DNA from: Aporrectodea caliginosa
Taxonomy: Eukaryota > Annelida > Clitellata > Crassiclitellata > Lumbricidae
Direction: 5' to 3'
Length of the DNA stretch: 64,000 bases
Assembly: GCA_020284085.1 (NCBI GenBank)
Contig: JACEVL010000280.1
Span: 165,001 to 229,000 of the forward strand
Each line of letters opens with the position of its first letter. Positions within the stretch are counted from its first letter, which is position 1. The notes beneath the pieces were generated by a model. That model was not told the origin of the DNA. It worked only from the letters and a program-made list of their open reading frames with translations, and did not search any database. Made by a program: the position numbers and the translations under genes. This document shows, piece by piece, positions 31,727-43,400 of this stretch.

Positions 31727-31960
31727 TGAATTATAATTCCGCGTAATTGCATTTGAAAACATTTGGAATTAGTGATTTATAATGAAAAGATGCTATGGAA
31801 GTGCAAAGTGCAGGATACCTAAATATATACGAATAGTTGCTTTGTGCCACTTTCAATGTAGAATACTTAGACAACTGTAGACATTCTGATGTAGTGAATA
31901 CAGAGGTTTATCCTTATGGGCTCCGCATATCTAAGGTTTTGCCTTTTTAGTCCGTAAGCT
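31727..31960 (+). other. ZNF4 3' flank
   Basis: Homologous to the start of the ZNF1-3 3' flanks; diverges after about 31960. Confidence 0.5.
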
Positions 31961-32280
31961 TATGTCAGGGAACCAAAATTTTGGGTAGAATCTTGGCAAC
32001 GACGCTTAAATTAAAGATATGATTGTTCTGAAGCAGAAAAACGTTGTTGCCAATTTTTCTTTCATGGTTTACACCCCCTGGCAGCCATTTTCCAAAAGCG
32101 CTTGATTTGCTGTTGGCTATTTTAGCGCAGGTATCGATAACCCCCAGATATAGCTATTTTTATATAAATTGTGTTTGAAACAATAAACAAACTGTTTAAA
32201 AATGGTGGGAAGAACTTGAGCTCTGCAATACCGTCATAAATAAGTCAGGTTAATATAGGGGCCTAGGCCTACACACTAGA
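31961..32280. other. no gene seen
   Basis: No supported feature. Confidence 0.4.
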
Positions 32281-32284
32281 AATA

Positions 32285-32526
32285 TAGGCATTTGCAGTAA
32301 TAGTGTCATGGGTCAAAAATGACCCCAATCCGTCCTTCTAGGTATTGGCTGCTCTAACTCCTAAGTTATACCTGAAGAGCTATTAATAAGATTTTTCTTC
32401 TATGCCTTTGCGGCCACAATGCCATAGATGTCATAAAATATTTTCCTTTAATGGTCACTGGGTGCTACATGGCACGCTCGCAAAGTGCGTTATGGGTCAA
32501 AAATTACCCATGCCGTCCTTCTAGTG
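32285..32526 (-). mobile_element. piggyBac-like MITE family B
   Basis: The right end GCCGTCCTTCTAGTG abuts TTAA at 32527-32530, the reverse of the family B end at 754. Internal GGGTCAAAAATGACCCC and GGGTCAAAAATTACCC palindromes recur. The left end is not clearly defined by a TTAA. Confidence 0.5.
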
Positions 32527-32530
32527 TTAA

Positions 32531-33313
32531 CCCTAAGGCTGCCAAGGGGGTAGGTTACCACCCCTACGTTTTTATGCATATTTTTTTTTTCATATGGAAT
32601 ATATTTTTGCAATTTAGGTAGCTGTAGCAGATTCATTGGCGCACATTTTGAGGTAAACATCATGGTGGTAGCCCACGCCATTCAAAAGTTATACCAGATA
32701 TACCCGAGGCACCAGGGGTGGGGGTGGATACCACCACCCTAGTTTTTTGTCTGTAGCGTATTCAGACTTTTTCTTCCCAGAAAGAGAAACAAATACACCA
32801 TTCTTTAGAGGGAATGTAGGGCTTCATTTGCATACTTAAATGTTTGTCTTTTGAAAACCGGAAGTGATCAAAATAAATAATAATACGCGTAATCTGTGTC
32901 AAAATGGCTGAATTCAGCATTGTACATGTATGCATGCATACATGTACATGTATAATATATGTATGGATGCATATTTATACGTATATAAACATGTTTAGGT
33001 ATGTATTTGTGTATCTTGGATAAACAGATCAGTTTCAAAACACACATAATCGTATATTTGTTTATCCAAAAGGTACAAAATGTACGCAATAATATAAAAT
33101 ACCGCTAATTATCTGTTCCTTTGTTTAAAATGATGTAATTTCGAGGTGCATTCACATAATGTACAACTAAATATACCATTCTGTACAGAATTGAATGCTG
33201 AATCCATTGTTGTATTATAAGAAATGATATGTGAAACCAAACCTGAAATCCAGAGGGTGGTAACCACCCTCTTGGTAGTCCGTGTCACTGAAAAAAGCTT
33301 GGTAGCCTGAGGG
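32531..33313 (+). mobile_element. MITE family A, complete copy
   Basis: 783 bp flanked by TTAA at 32527-32530 and 33314-33317. Ends: CCCTAAGGCTGCCAAGG on the left, mirrored by CTTGGTAGCCTGAGGG on the right. It contains the TTCATTTGCATAC...CCGGAAGTG segment and a short ATGT-type tract. No coding capacity. The left TTAA is shared with the neighbouring family B element. This is the best reference copy of the family. Confidence 0.85.
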
Positions 33314-33324
33314 TTAATTTATTT

Positions 33325-33720
33325 AGCTAGTAACTGTTGAAGTAACACTCCTTGCTATTCACTAGATGGCAGGATATACTTTATCCAGCCAGCTTCGATA
33401 TAATCTGCACGTAACTGTTTAATCACTCGCCATTTGTACGGATGGACGATGAATTCAGATTGTCGTTGAAATTCAGATTGTCGTTGAAATTCATCACTAA
33501 TAATACACTAACTGGTAAGATTTTATCACTTAGTTTATATAATTTTGCCATATATTCCTCTGTAACGGTTATAATGCAAAACTCGATCATTGTTGCTGTT
33601 GCTAATGTAATAATATTTCGAGTATAATGTTTTACTCTCTCGTATGCGATCACAGTTAGCCTACTTAGTTTCAGTTCGACGACACTGTGTGATAAAGCGA
33701 TACGATCATTTACGTTGCCC
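33325..33720 (+). other. repeated upstream block, copy d (possible promoter/first exon)
   Basis: Close paralogue of 12080-12420, with an extra tandem copy of TTCAGATTGTCGTTGAAA. Contains CACTAGATGGCAGGA, CTCGCCATTTGTACGG and a donor-like CTGGTAAGATTTT at about 33512. It lies upstream of ZNF5. Confidence 0.4.
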
Positions 33721-33839
33721 TTCTCCTTCATCCAGGCTTGGGAATGGCACTGCCTGATGACACTAAGGTAGTGGCGGAGTTGCGATGAGTCGAAAGTCCG
33801 GTAGAACCGTAGCGTACGTTCAACGTTGCTAAACGAATA

Positions 33840-34200
33840 CTATGTTACGTTTTCAATCCCGTACTTTCGGTTTGTAATGAAAAATATTCATAATTGAAAA
33901 TAGAAGTTGGATGATTCATGAAAATATTTACCAGTAAACTAGAAGTTGGATCGCTGAAAATATTTTTAGTGAAAATAAAAGTAGCGTCACCGAATTTTTT
34001 TGATGAAACAGAAGTTTGGTTAAACCGTAGTATACGTTGTGAAATTATTTTAATGTCTTCATTGCCACACTTTACGTTGGTAGGTAAGCAGTCTCCCAAT
34101 GTCCTTGATAACTGTCCAACTTACATTTAAGCAACAAATCCAACTTCTAATAAGTAAACAAAAAATATTTTTAATCACTCCAACGTATATTAAACTGTTT
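33840..34200. mobile_element. MITE family M remnants, nested or rearranged
   Basis: Units of AGAAGTTGGAT on the + strand are followed by a new family terminus GGTTAAACCGTAGTATACG at 34018 and inverted units. No matching right end. Confidence 0.5.
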
Positions 34201-34600
34201 TATCGCTAGAAAATGTACAAGACAGTTTAGAGATTTTATGTCAGTTCAGTTTCGACACAAGTATAAAACTAAACAATTTCGTATGCTTTGAGAAGAAGAA
34301 GAGAAGTCGCTTTTAATATATAATCTGAAAGGTAGCCACGGGTATGCAGTTGTAAGAACTTCACTTTCTTAGTGCCAACATATGTCATCAGATGCCTATT
34401 CCTCTTCATGGGCATCTGATCTTCCCACCAACGTTGTAATTTTACCTATAATCTTGTAGGTAAAATGAGACATTCTGTCATTATCTGTCTATTTGAAACA
34501 GTTTTCCGCTTAATTGATTACGTTGTTGCTCCCTTTCTACCTTTCTGTAGGAAAGGCAAGCTAATTCCAACATATATCTATGAACAGGAAGTCAACGCAG
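34201..34600 (+). repeat. 400-bp repeat R, copy 1
   Basis: Direct diverged repeat of 52840-53220: shared GAGAAGAAGAAGA, AATCTGAAAGGTAGCCACGG, AACTTCACTTTCTTA and GCTTAATTGATTACGTTG. No coding potential recognised. Confidence 0.7.
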
Positions 34601-35500
34601 TGATTTTGTACAGGGCTCATGTGTTCATAATTGCATTGATATTTTTTACTATGATTCTGACCTAAGAGAGCCAACACTCTGGAGCTTCTGTTGATTGGAC
34701 TTGGTGATGCCAGTAAGAATGAAGTTATAGTTATCCACTGGCAAATAATACTTAAATCATGAATGTGCATGTGTGACAATTTAAAATACCACTTATTGTA
34801 TTTGATAAAGGAGATAGTAGAGTTAAAATGCCACCCAGACTATGAGCAGCATCACCAATTCAACTGTTCAAGTTTGAAACATTTAGATTGTTAAAACGTT
34901 TTCAGCTCTAGTGAATTGCCCAGCAGCAGAAATTAAAAGTTTAATAATATTGAAGATGAGCTAATTGGCCACCATCCAATTATTCCTCTCCTCAAAGGCA
35001 TTCAACAACAGCTGCACAAAACAATTACAAGATAACCTGTCAAATGAAATTTAAATTTGAGTATCATCTACCTAAAAATGTTTCCCTAGTGAATGACTGT
35101 CAAGTTATGCACCCAGTGGTATGGTATGCATTTAGAGCAAAAGAGAACAACCCAGAGGGACACCTTGTTTTAGAAAAACCATGCTAGAAAATGATCACAT
35201 AAGTATACTGACTATAAGTGCACAGGCATACTTAGGCTGAAAACCAATTCAGTATCGTGATCAGAAACTCCAAAACAATGCTGCTATCCATGTAAACAAG
35301 TGAAGGGTGCCAATGAAAATCAAAGTTTACAGTTTTTTAGGTCTCACCCCTCAGTTTTGTTCCTTTAGCCATAAAACTGAAATACGTAAAGTTTTGTAGC
35401 AATCACATACCATTTACTGGTTGCACAAGACCTGCAAAGTTGTCAAACTATGCAAAATGGTATTAAATAAGCCGCTATGTACACATGCAATGTTCCTCAT
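34601..35500. other. no gene seen
   Basis: AT-rich; no supported ORF, RNA gene or element ends. Confidence 0.5.
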
Positions 35501-35508
35501 TTCACTGT

Positions 35509-35829
35509 TTAATAAATGCTACTGGCTGCGCAGTTTTTGAACGAGTAAATTTTTGTGAGTTCTGGAAACTGCTGGCGATGGCTTTCAACCAACTGCAGCA
35601 GATATTGCTTCTGCTCCTCCTGGTTTGTTATAGCGGAATTGAATGTCTGCATTAGTTTAGCTGTGTTGTTTACCACCTTCAGCTTTTTACCCTGCACTGT
35701 GCTGTGATGATGCTTCATTGGTGTTCCAAAAGCTTGGATCTTGTGAATCCATGCAGCTGAAACCCTTTCAAAGAGCCTAAGATTTGGGCCAGTAGAACTA
35801 GGCAGTAGTCTAAAATTGGTATCTTTGCT
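35509..35829 (-). CDS. candidate terminal coding exon, unknown family
   Basis: A 106-codon open frame starts right after an acceptor-like ACTTTTTTAG (minus strand, ending at 35830) and ends at a stop near 35509. The peptide reads SKDTNFRLLPSSTGPNL, then KIQAFGTPMKHHHSTVQ, then an acidic/Gln-rich end (TNQEEQKQYLLQLVESHRQQ). Composition and the phase-0 acceptor look exonic. I do not recognise the family. It could be the 3' exon of the decayed gene at 37410-38900, or an isolated pseudo-exon. No upstream partner exon was confirmed. Confidence 0.35.
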   Translation of the reverse strand, partial: SKDTNFRLLPSSTGPNLRLFERVSAAWIHKIQAFGTPMKHHHSTVQGKKLKVVNNTAKLMQTFNSAITNQEEQKQYLLQLVESHRQQFPELTKIYSFKNCAASSIY

Positions 35830-37405
35830 CTAAAAAAGTTCCGTTCCTACATGAAATTGGCAACATGGAAATTACATTTTTATAATAAGACATGCATACT
35901 GATATTTAAAAAAAATTCCATCAAAGAAAACTTGCACATTAATTTTTTTATAGCACTTTAAGTATATTATTGGGTCATTTTAGCTCAACTCAACCAACGC
36001 CTCCCACCCAACCATCTCCGAATTGTCTGAAATTTTAATCACATGTTGATAGATATATTGGATGGAAAAATCCAAAATCTCTGTGCAATATTTGAAATAC
36101 TTTCCAAGATATCGTAGATTCAGTGACTCCACCCTCCAAAGGCATTTCGCAAAACTTCAAGATGTCCAGTTTTTGAGAATTGATATCTCTAGAACTGTTA
36201 AATAAAATTAGATGATTTTATTTTTACTTGTACAGTTTCTTGCATAGATTACAAAAATAAAATAATTAGCATTGTGTGTCCTATGATTTCAGCTGAATTA
36301 AATGTCAAAGTGCCTTCATATTAATTTTATATCTAAATTTTGCAATAGTCATTGATCAATATCTCCATATATACCAAGCTCAATGCATTCATATTTTACA
36401 AGAATGTCTATGTGGCTGGCGATTACTTGGCAAAGATTGACTTGATCACTGATTCGCGCATGCTGGATATTTGCTGTCAAAAGTTGACCAAATCTGAAAA
36501 CGGGGGTCCGAGAAAAAATTCAAAAAAATATTCAAAAAAGGTCATAAAAAATATGTTGTATTTTCTGATAGAGCACAGACCAATTAATAAGAGAGCAGAG
36601 GACAATTAATAAGTGTTCCAAAAATCCCAATGGTGTTTTTGCTTCAACAGTGAGTCAAAAATGGTCAATTTTTGGAATTGCGGGTTATAATCATAGGTGG
36701 CTTTTGACGGACTTGTTACCCTAATATATCAATATCAAAACTGTAAGACCAATGTGATCAATTTTTAATATAAATGAAACATAAATAGAGCCTAAGTACT
36801 TCTTGTGAAAGCTACAGTTAACTGAAACATTTCTTTATCATAATTGAAGTGAATTTATTAACGATATTTAGCGGTCTAGCAAACTACATAGGCCTACAAT
36901 CAAATCCTCTGTGGATGAGGAACTGCTAAACATGTAAAATTATCAAAATAGTTAATGTTATTTTTGATTACAACATCATATATTCAAAGCGTTTCTGTGC
37001 AACAAGATGAAAATTTTGTTGTTAGACTCTTCTATACTGCATTGTCCTGCTGGTACTGATGTGTGCTTTTACTTCATGCTTGAGATGCTGGTACTGAACA
37101 AAGGACATGTTTCAATAGAACCCAGCATATGTTATAATTTTCTGCTTGCCCTACTTTTTGTAGATGTCATTAATTTGACAAGTATATCTTCTTCATCAGA
37201 CCAAATTGGTGCGAACCCAGTGACAATTAGGGCCACTCCTGAAATACTGAATAGTGGCTAACTTTGGCATTTCTAATTATAGCAGAGAAATGTTTTTCTC
37301 ACACCTATAGCTATATATGTTTCCTGGATCAAGGACTTCATCAAAACTATTTATGACATTGTGCCCTTAATTGTTTATCCTCAATAGCTAGGGCCACTCC
37401 TTTGG
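35830..37405. other. no gene seen
   Basis: AT-rich; ORFs are short and without recognisable motifs. Confidence 0.4.
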
Positions 37406-37409
37406 CTAT

Positions 37410-38900
37410 CTTACTAAACACACTACCTTTACCAGGGCAAAACACAGCAGACATGGTATCACCAAATGCATCACAAATAGCATGCATACATTTGCAGACA
37501 TTGCAACCTATCTTGAACTTCACAGAACTGATGCTTATGCATTTCCCTCATACCATTTTACCAGCCCTGCCCTTCTTTGATTCAGACACCAAGTACTTAG
37601 GCCTATAAAACATATCTGGACTTCTATGATAGAGCAGCAATGCAAATATATCTGTATCCTCTGCCAATACCGCTACAGGTACTTTCCCTGCCTAGCACAG
37701 TCCAAAGCCACTGGCACAAACAGCATGTCCAGATGCTTGATGGACTGCAATGACATTCCCTTGTAAATAACACAACAACACAACAATGAAAGAGTTCTTA
37801 TCAATAGGCAGTGTTAGATAGGAATAGTTCTAGTGGTCCGACATTTTTTGAGCGAATGTCGACTTGTCTCTCAGGTCCAACCTGTGCATTATTATTATAT
37901 TCGTTTATTGGCACACAGAAAACAGCTGACACACCACAACTGATTACATTACTGAAGCATAGCCATCAAATACTACCTGCACTCCTCTGCCAAACCTACT
38001 TATGAAAGTCAAGAACAAAGGAAGAATATTGCATAGATCGATATTTGTGTATTAGTTATCAACCATCGACCATTGTGAAGCGTCCTAGAAGTAGCTCGCT
38101 ACCAACTACGCTATATAAATCGTCACAATTACAATTACATCGACAACATACTGAGAAAATGGCGGCTTATTTGATTCAGTTAAGCCAGATGCGAAACCGC
38201 AGTACAACTCTGCTTTTATTGAGCACACATCATCAATTAAGCAATGCCCTTGTAGGGAACTGGCATATGCCTTCCCACAGAGTAGGCTACACGTTCAACA
38301 GTGTTTGGAGCAAAAATTTCTCCCAAAACCTTGTTTGGGTGTACATTCATAGTTTCACCAGGAGAGCTGCATGTGTGCCACAGAAAATTAAGATTAGTTA
38401 CTGCAGGCATTGTAATAGGTCGCTGTAGAGGCATTCCATGGTAGTGCAGTCCATGAAAGGTCAAAGCAAAATATTGGAATTTTAAATTATTAATAATTTT
38501 CTGTTATAGATGGATAGTTTTAGTTTTGCGCTCAGGGTTTTGTGTTGACTTTGTCGGTTCAAAGTCTTCTAAATGTAGAGTCCGTAACATTTCAGATACC
38601 GTGGAATTCCTCTGAGTGTGATTGGAAGGCCCGTTTATTTATACCTTCAAGTCCCTGTCCCATAGAATCAGCAAAGGTCATGATGGTTACACACTTGTTT
38701 TGTATCATGTCATATGTCTTGTTCTACTCTATACTCACTCTGTGTGTTACCAAAAGCACCTCTTTGCGCAACAACAGTTACAGATGTAATGTCCAGACCG
38801 TGGAAGGTCCCTAAACTATCCAAAGTGACAAAGTCCTAACTTTGTGCTCCACAATATCAGCAACAAAATGCATGACTAGGATCTGATAACTTGCAAGCAC
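37410..38900 (-). pseudogene. decayed gene of an uncharacterised metazoan/transposon family
   Basis: Minus-strand fragments in order: about 38880-38830 HFVADIVEHKVRTLS; about 38812-38770 TFHGLDITSVTVVAQRG; 38464-38237 a 75-residue open block (TFHGLHYHGMPLQRP, then EIFAPNTVERVAYSVG); about 37745-37610 VIAVHQASGHAVC and VAVLAEDTDIFALLLYHRS; about 37520-37410 CDAFGDTMSAVFCPGKGSVF. The pattern (F)VADNVDH-like, TFHG, then GEDTD-like and GCDTTS..GKG-like motifs is, from memory, that of a widespread repetitive family of large uncharacterised animal proteins. Several stops and frame changes show it is dead. The family assignment is inference. Confidence 0.45.
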
Positions 38901-39195
38901 TGCAGTAGAATTATAATGAAACGTTTTCATAATCGGAATGTGTATATCTGTGGATTTAACCAACAGACAAACTAAAACTTAAATGGGCAAGCTTATAGAA
39001 TCGGGGGCTGAAGGATATAGTGCGTACGTTTACTAACGACGTGAGTTTTTTCGATTAGGGTCAGTTAGGCGTCATGAGGGTCGGTTAGGGACAGGGTTAG
39101 GGTTAGTGTCGTCAGTAGAAAACATGGTACCGTCCAAATTGCCCAGAAACACAGTAAACGGTCGAAAATTTGTGTATCCTTCACTTTCTTACAAG
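38901..39195. other. no gene seen
   Basis: Contains a short GGGTTAGGGTTAG stretch (about 39095-39108), related in inverted form to 52043-52060; otherwise featureless. Confidence 0.4.
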
Positions 39196-39204
39196 GCAAA
39201 CACC

Positions 39205-39695
39205 GGTTATCCCGTAGTTTAGGTTGGTAAATTATTTGAATATCTTCAATGCCGAACTTCATGTTTGTAAGTAAGCAATCTACCTATGTCCATGATAGCT
39301 ATCATCAATCCCACTTCCATTTCATGAAGACATTTTTGTAATCAATCCAGCTTCCATTTCATGAAAAAAATGAGCCAACTTCTATTTAACCCAAAAAATA
39401 TTTTTCATCAATCAAACTTTGATTTAAGCAAAGAACTATTCTCATGGGTCCCGCTTCTACTTACGGAAACAATTATTTTCATCATTCCAGCTTCAATTGC
39501 ATCAAAAACTTAGTTTCATCAATCCAGCTTCTATTTACGGTTAAAATTATTTCCATCAATCCAACTTCTATTTGAAGATAGAAATGGTTTCATCAGTCCC
39601 ACTTCCAGTTAGGGAAACAAGTTTTTTCCTCAATCCAGCTTCCATTTCAAGTTTACGATATAAAATAATTTACCAACCTAAACTACGGGTTTACC
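39205..39695 (-). mobile_element. MITE family M, complete copy with 9-bp target duplication
   Basis: Termini GGTTATCCCGTAGTTTAGG and, mirrored, AACCTAAACTACGGGTTTACC without its first base. Flanked by GCAAACACC at 39196-39204 and 39696-39704. The interior holds about ten inverted ~36-bp units (for example TTCATCAATCCAGCTTC) and the family segment TTGTAAGTAAGCAATCTACC. No coding capacity. Confidence 0.85.
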
Positions 39696-39704
39696 GCAAA
39701 CACC

Positions 39705-39968
39705 TTTATGAACAAATTCTAAAAGTTACATGCTTGTCAGAATTTTTCGAAGGTACTTAATGGAAATTTTAAAAATCTAGCGTACTAAAACGCAAGACTG
39801 AAATCATCTTCATAATGATTAAACGTAAACTTAAATTCGAAAATTGCGTTAAATAAGTAAGTACATTACAGTAAAAAATAATTAAACTTTAAAAATTGAT
39901 TTCTTAAAAATGTGCAACTTTTCGTTGATGGAAAATGACATGTAAACAAGTTCAATAATATGTAAAAA
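39705..39968. other. no gene seen
   Basis: AT-rich; nothing supported. Confidence 0.4.
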
Positions 39969-40030
39969 AAAGTCGGGATCTGTATATGACTTTTGACAAG
40001 GATGAGTGTTGGTATACAGATCCCGACTTT
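39969..40030. repeat. 18-bp inverted repeat at the ZNF5 leader start
   Basis: AAAGTCGGGATCTGTATA (39969-39986) mirrors TATACAGATCCCGACTTT (40013-40030). The left arm and loop are an inverted duplicate of leader sequence that runs forward in the paralogues, so a small fold-back rearrangement created the 5' boundary of this copy. Confidence 0.8.
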
Positions 40031-40186
40031 GTCTAGAATCCTGTGATGTGGGAAGCACATACGAATCATTTAAAAACAGATGTAAATTCTTTCAGAAACT
40101 GTATACTCAATGTGATCATCTGACAGCTCATCAAAGAACCGATACTGGAGAAGAACGTTGAAAGTAACAATTTAGTGAGTATCCTG

Positions 40187-40450
40187 ATGGAGAATACGAA
40201 AACCCATACGGGCGAAAAACAATACAGGTGCCAGATATGTCAGAAATCATTTAATCACGGTGGTCATCTGAAAACGCACATGAGAATCCATTCTGGTGAA
40301 AAACCATACAGCTGCAAGTTATGTCAGAAATCATTTAATCAAGGTAGTGCTCTGAAAACGCACATGAGAATCCATACTGATGAAAAACCATACATGTGCC
40401 AGCTATGTCAGAAATCATTTAATCTCGGTGCTATTCTGAAAACGCACATC
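40187..40450 (+). pseudogene. ZNF5, truncated zinc-finger gene
   Basis: Starts MENTKTH like its paralogues and encodes three fingers ([24 protein letters not shown]). It breaks inside the third finger at LKTHI, where a SINE-1 3' piece is joined. The fused frame ends at 40492 with RAVVGSASE, translated from the SINE tail. The rest of the array, the tail and the 3' flank are absent. It is most likely dead, although the 3-finger ORF is open. Confidence 0.82.
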
Positions 40451-40515
40451 CGATTCAGTGTTCGTGCTGTAGTCGGGAGCGCCTCTGAGTAGAAATCCTG
40501 AAGGGGCGCTATAAC
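40451..40515 (+). mobile_element. SINE-1 3' end
   Basis: CGATTCAGTGTTCGTGCTGT through GAAGGGGCGCTATAACAAG, the SINE-1 tail, fused to the third ZNF5 finger. Confidence 0.8.
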
Positions 40516-40520
40516 AAGTG

Positions 40521-40680
40521 CTCATACATACATACATACATACATACATACATACACATTGCCATTACATACATACATACACATACATACATACATACAT
40601 ACATACATACATTACATACATACATACATACATTACACACATACACACATATGCATACATACATACATACATTAAGCATA
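40521..40680. repeat. (CATA)n microsatellite
   Basis: Imperfect CATACATA tract following the SINE tail. Its reading frames (His/Thr/Tyr repeats) are artefacts. Confidence 0.95.
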
Positions 40681-40717
40681 CATCTGGTGTTTGGCTAAAC
40701 AAGCTAAACGCAGGCAC

Positions 40718-40800
40718 ACAATAATAATAATAATAATTACGACAATTTCTATGGCTGCAACACGGCCATGCTACAAGGCGCCCTACACACAACAACACAC
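40718..40800 (-). mobile_element. 3' end of a SINE or LINE with (ATT)n tail
   Basis: Read on the minus strand: GTAGCATGGCCGTG, GAAATTGTCGTAATTATT and an ATT-repeat tail. The same end with a TTCA-type tail is inverted at 53475-53560. Confidence 0.55.
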
Positions 40801-43021
40801 AAGCTGATTTGTGGAGCACTGCGTCTTATCTAGATGGTGATGTTCAATAGAAATCCGAGTCTGTTTGCCAGAACGACCTTCAGAGAAAGAATTCGATGTC
40901 ATTTAAAGATTAATGCGCGCGTGTGTGTGTGTCCACAGTTTAACGGCAGCTTATGACAACATAGGCCGTTGCCGCCGACAAAGATTAGTTTTGGCATATT
41001 ACAGCTCTTTTTAAGATTAATGCGCGTTCAGGGTTCTGCTTATATATAGAATCACGGAACAACGTTTTAAAGGTGTCTAAAGAGAGCATATTAACCAATC
41101 AGTTTCCGTGTTTTATGTCTACTTAATATTGATTTACACCGTTTTAAAGGTGTCTAAAGACAATCGCAGAATGAGCAGCTGTTTTTTACGATTACATAGT
41201 TCGTGCGGGTTACGACCACCTCGGTGGCTTTTTTGTGCATTTGCGTTTCAGATTTCCTCTTAATTCAGAAAACGTTAAGTTTTCCTTTATGCTGTTTCAG
41301 TCGTAGTATCTCTTTTTAACGGTCCTATGTTATAACCAATTACTAGAGTCGCCCTCCTCCTCCATGCAGAATCGGATTGGAGTACGGACAGTGGCGGAAT
41401 TTTAAACAGAACGCGACCTCTTCTCTCTCTATGTTGAGACGATGCTTCCTCCCACCGACTCTATCCTTCCGCTCCATTATCATCATCGCTTCTACTCAAG
41501 GCCACTACACAGTCGTGACTTGACTGCGTTGCGTCGGGATGTCAGACGGTTGGAGCAAAAATTTCGACACACACGCAATCCAGCTGACCGCTTATCTGGA
41601 TCGACCACCTGAGGTCTTTGCAGCGCGAGTGTTATGACAAGTAGACTGAAAACTAGGAGTCTCTGATAGAGCGAGAGAGTGGAAATTCACGTCGGCTCTG
41701 GGCTTCGCTCTCTGGTGTACTCTGTCTGTCGTTCATCTACTCTTCTCCTACCGACCGAGTCTGCATTCAAGGCCGCTGCCATTCAATTCAGATTTTCCCA
41801 CAATTAAAGATAGACGCCACGCGCCAGGCAACGGTCAACACTCCACCACCGTCATTCCAGCCTACGACTTCTTCGCTCTCAGCATGGGACCCTCTTCAAC
41901 TAGCAACCATTCAACAGCTAGTTCTGGATTCTACGTTCAAGTCCTGTGAACTGGACTTGCTGCCGCCGTTCTTATTAATTTTAAAGATTTTATAGATGAT
42001 TTTGCTCCATTCTTACAACTGCTCATCACTGCGTCCTTGTCCGAGTGTTCTATTCCGACATCACACAAAAGTGCCGTTATTTTTACCTCCATTAAACGGC
42101 AGACTACACCCTCTCAACTCCCCCTCTAACTCCAGGTCTATTTATAACCTTTGTGATGACACAGTGTCGTTAAATAACAACTGACCAACCAAAACCTAAT
42201 GAACAACAGACGTCTAATAGATTACATTAGAAGAATCGAATATTAGTAGCCTATATCATACCTGCCAGATCAAGCAGACTATTCATCAACTCCTGCCTGA
42301 ATGTAAAACAGAGGACATTTTCTAAGTTAAAAAGAAATAAATGTCAATTTTATTAAGACGAAACCTTTTAAGAATAAACACTTATAATTAAAGATATGCA
42401 AAAAGAGATTTTCAGCTTATTATTGTAAGTAATAAGAATATTATTCGATATATCTTCATCAATTCTGAAAATGTGAATTAGTCTTTTACTGGTAATTGCA
42501 TGTTATCCAATCTACAGCTATTATTGTTACGGCTGCTATGACCGTTGACGTTGAGCTCATAGTGTTCGTTAACACCGGATAGGCGTGTTCAATTGCTACT
42601 TTAAAGGAAACCTTATACATATATAGACGCGGTGAAGAGTTATTTAAAGGTGTTTAAGCAGATCGCACATTGTTAGTAGATTTCGATGATTAACGACCTC
42701 TTAAGGCTGCTATGACCGTTGACGTCGACCTAACCTTGGCGTTTTGTAAGAGATCGAGACGATTCTGTCAGTTTCAAGGTTAAACATCGTCTCTGGGAAA
42801 GAATTCTGCGATTTCTCTCTCAATGTATTTGTGGCATTTCGAGCATAAGTAATAGTAAGTAAGTAAGTACATTCTTTATTAATAATATATTTTTAGCATC
42901 TTTCCTTCGACTTTTATTCCCTTTGCTTTCGACAACCAATGGTACCACCTGCTGCGCTCAACAAATTCCTATTTAAATAGCTTTATTTACAGAGATTTAA
43001 AGGTGTGTAAGCAGACTGTAA

Positions 43022-43022
43022 C

Positions 43023-43082
<60 letters not shown>

Positions 43083-43083
43083 T
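43022..43083. repeat. (AAT)n microsatellite
   Basis: About 20 near-perfect AAT units. Confidence 0.95.
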
Positions 43084-43218
43084 TGATAATATATAATATA
43101 ATAATAATTGACCGGTGAGGATGACCGCTAACTCCAGAACGAAAACGCTGTTCATATAGTTTCTAAAGCCTGAGGAATCATATATACCTCGGGCAAAAAA
43201 AAAATAAAATTAAAAAAA

Positions 43219-43223
43219 AAAAA

Positions 43224-43290
<67 letters not shown>

Positions 43291-43400
43291 TTCTTTATTG
43301 AAACAATCCGGTTGACAAACCGCAACCGGTTACAGTGTACATTTATGCAATCGAAAGAATTCACAAGAACACAAATGAAGATATTTCTAAATTATTCAGA
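43219..43400 (-). mobile_element. LINE/SINE-2 3' end with long (ATT)n tail
   Basis: The minus strand reads GCGGTTTGTCAACCGGATTG, TTTCAATAAAGAATATT and then a long ATT array (43219-43290). It shares this end with SINE-2 at 11727-11960. The tail is unusually long and followed by an A-rich run. Confidence 0.6.

Noticed and set aside
38070..38100. tRNA-like A box on the minus strand (GCGTAGTTGGTAGCGAG)
   Set aside because: No matching B box or acceptor stem at the right distance.
39080..39110. Interstitial telomere repeat (GGGTTAGGG)
   Set aside because: Only two to three units; an inverted relative exists at 52043-52060, so it is more likely part of a dispersed repeat.
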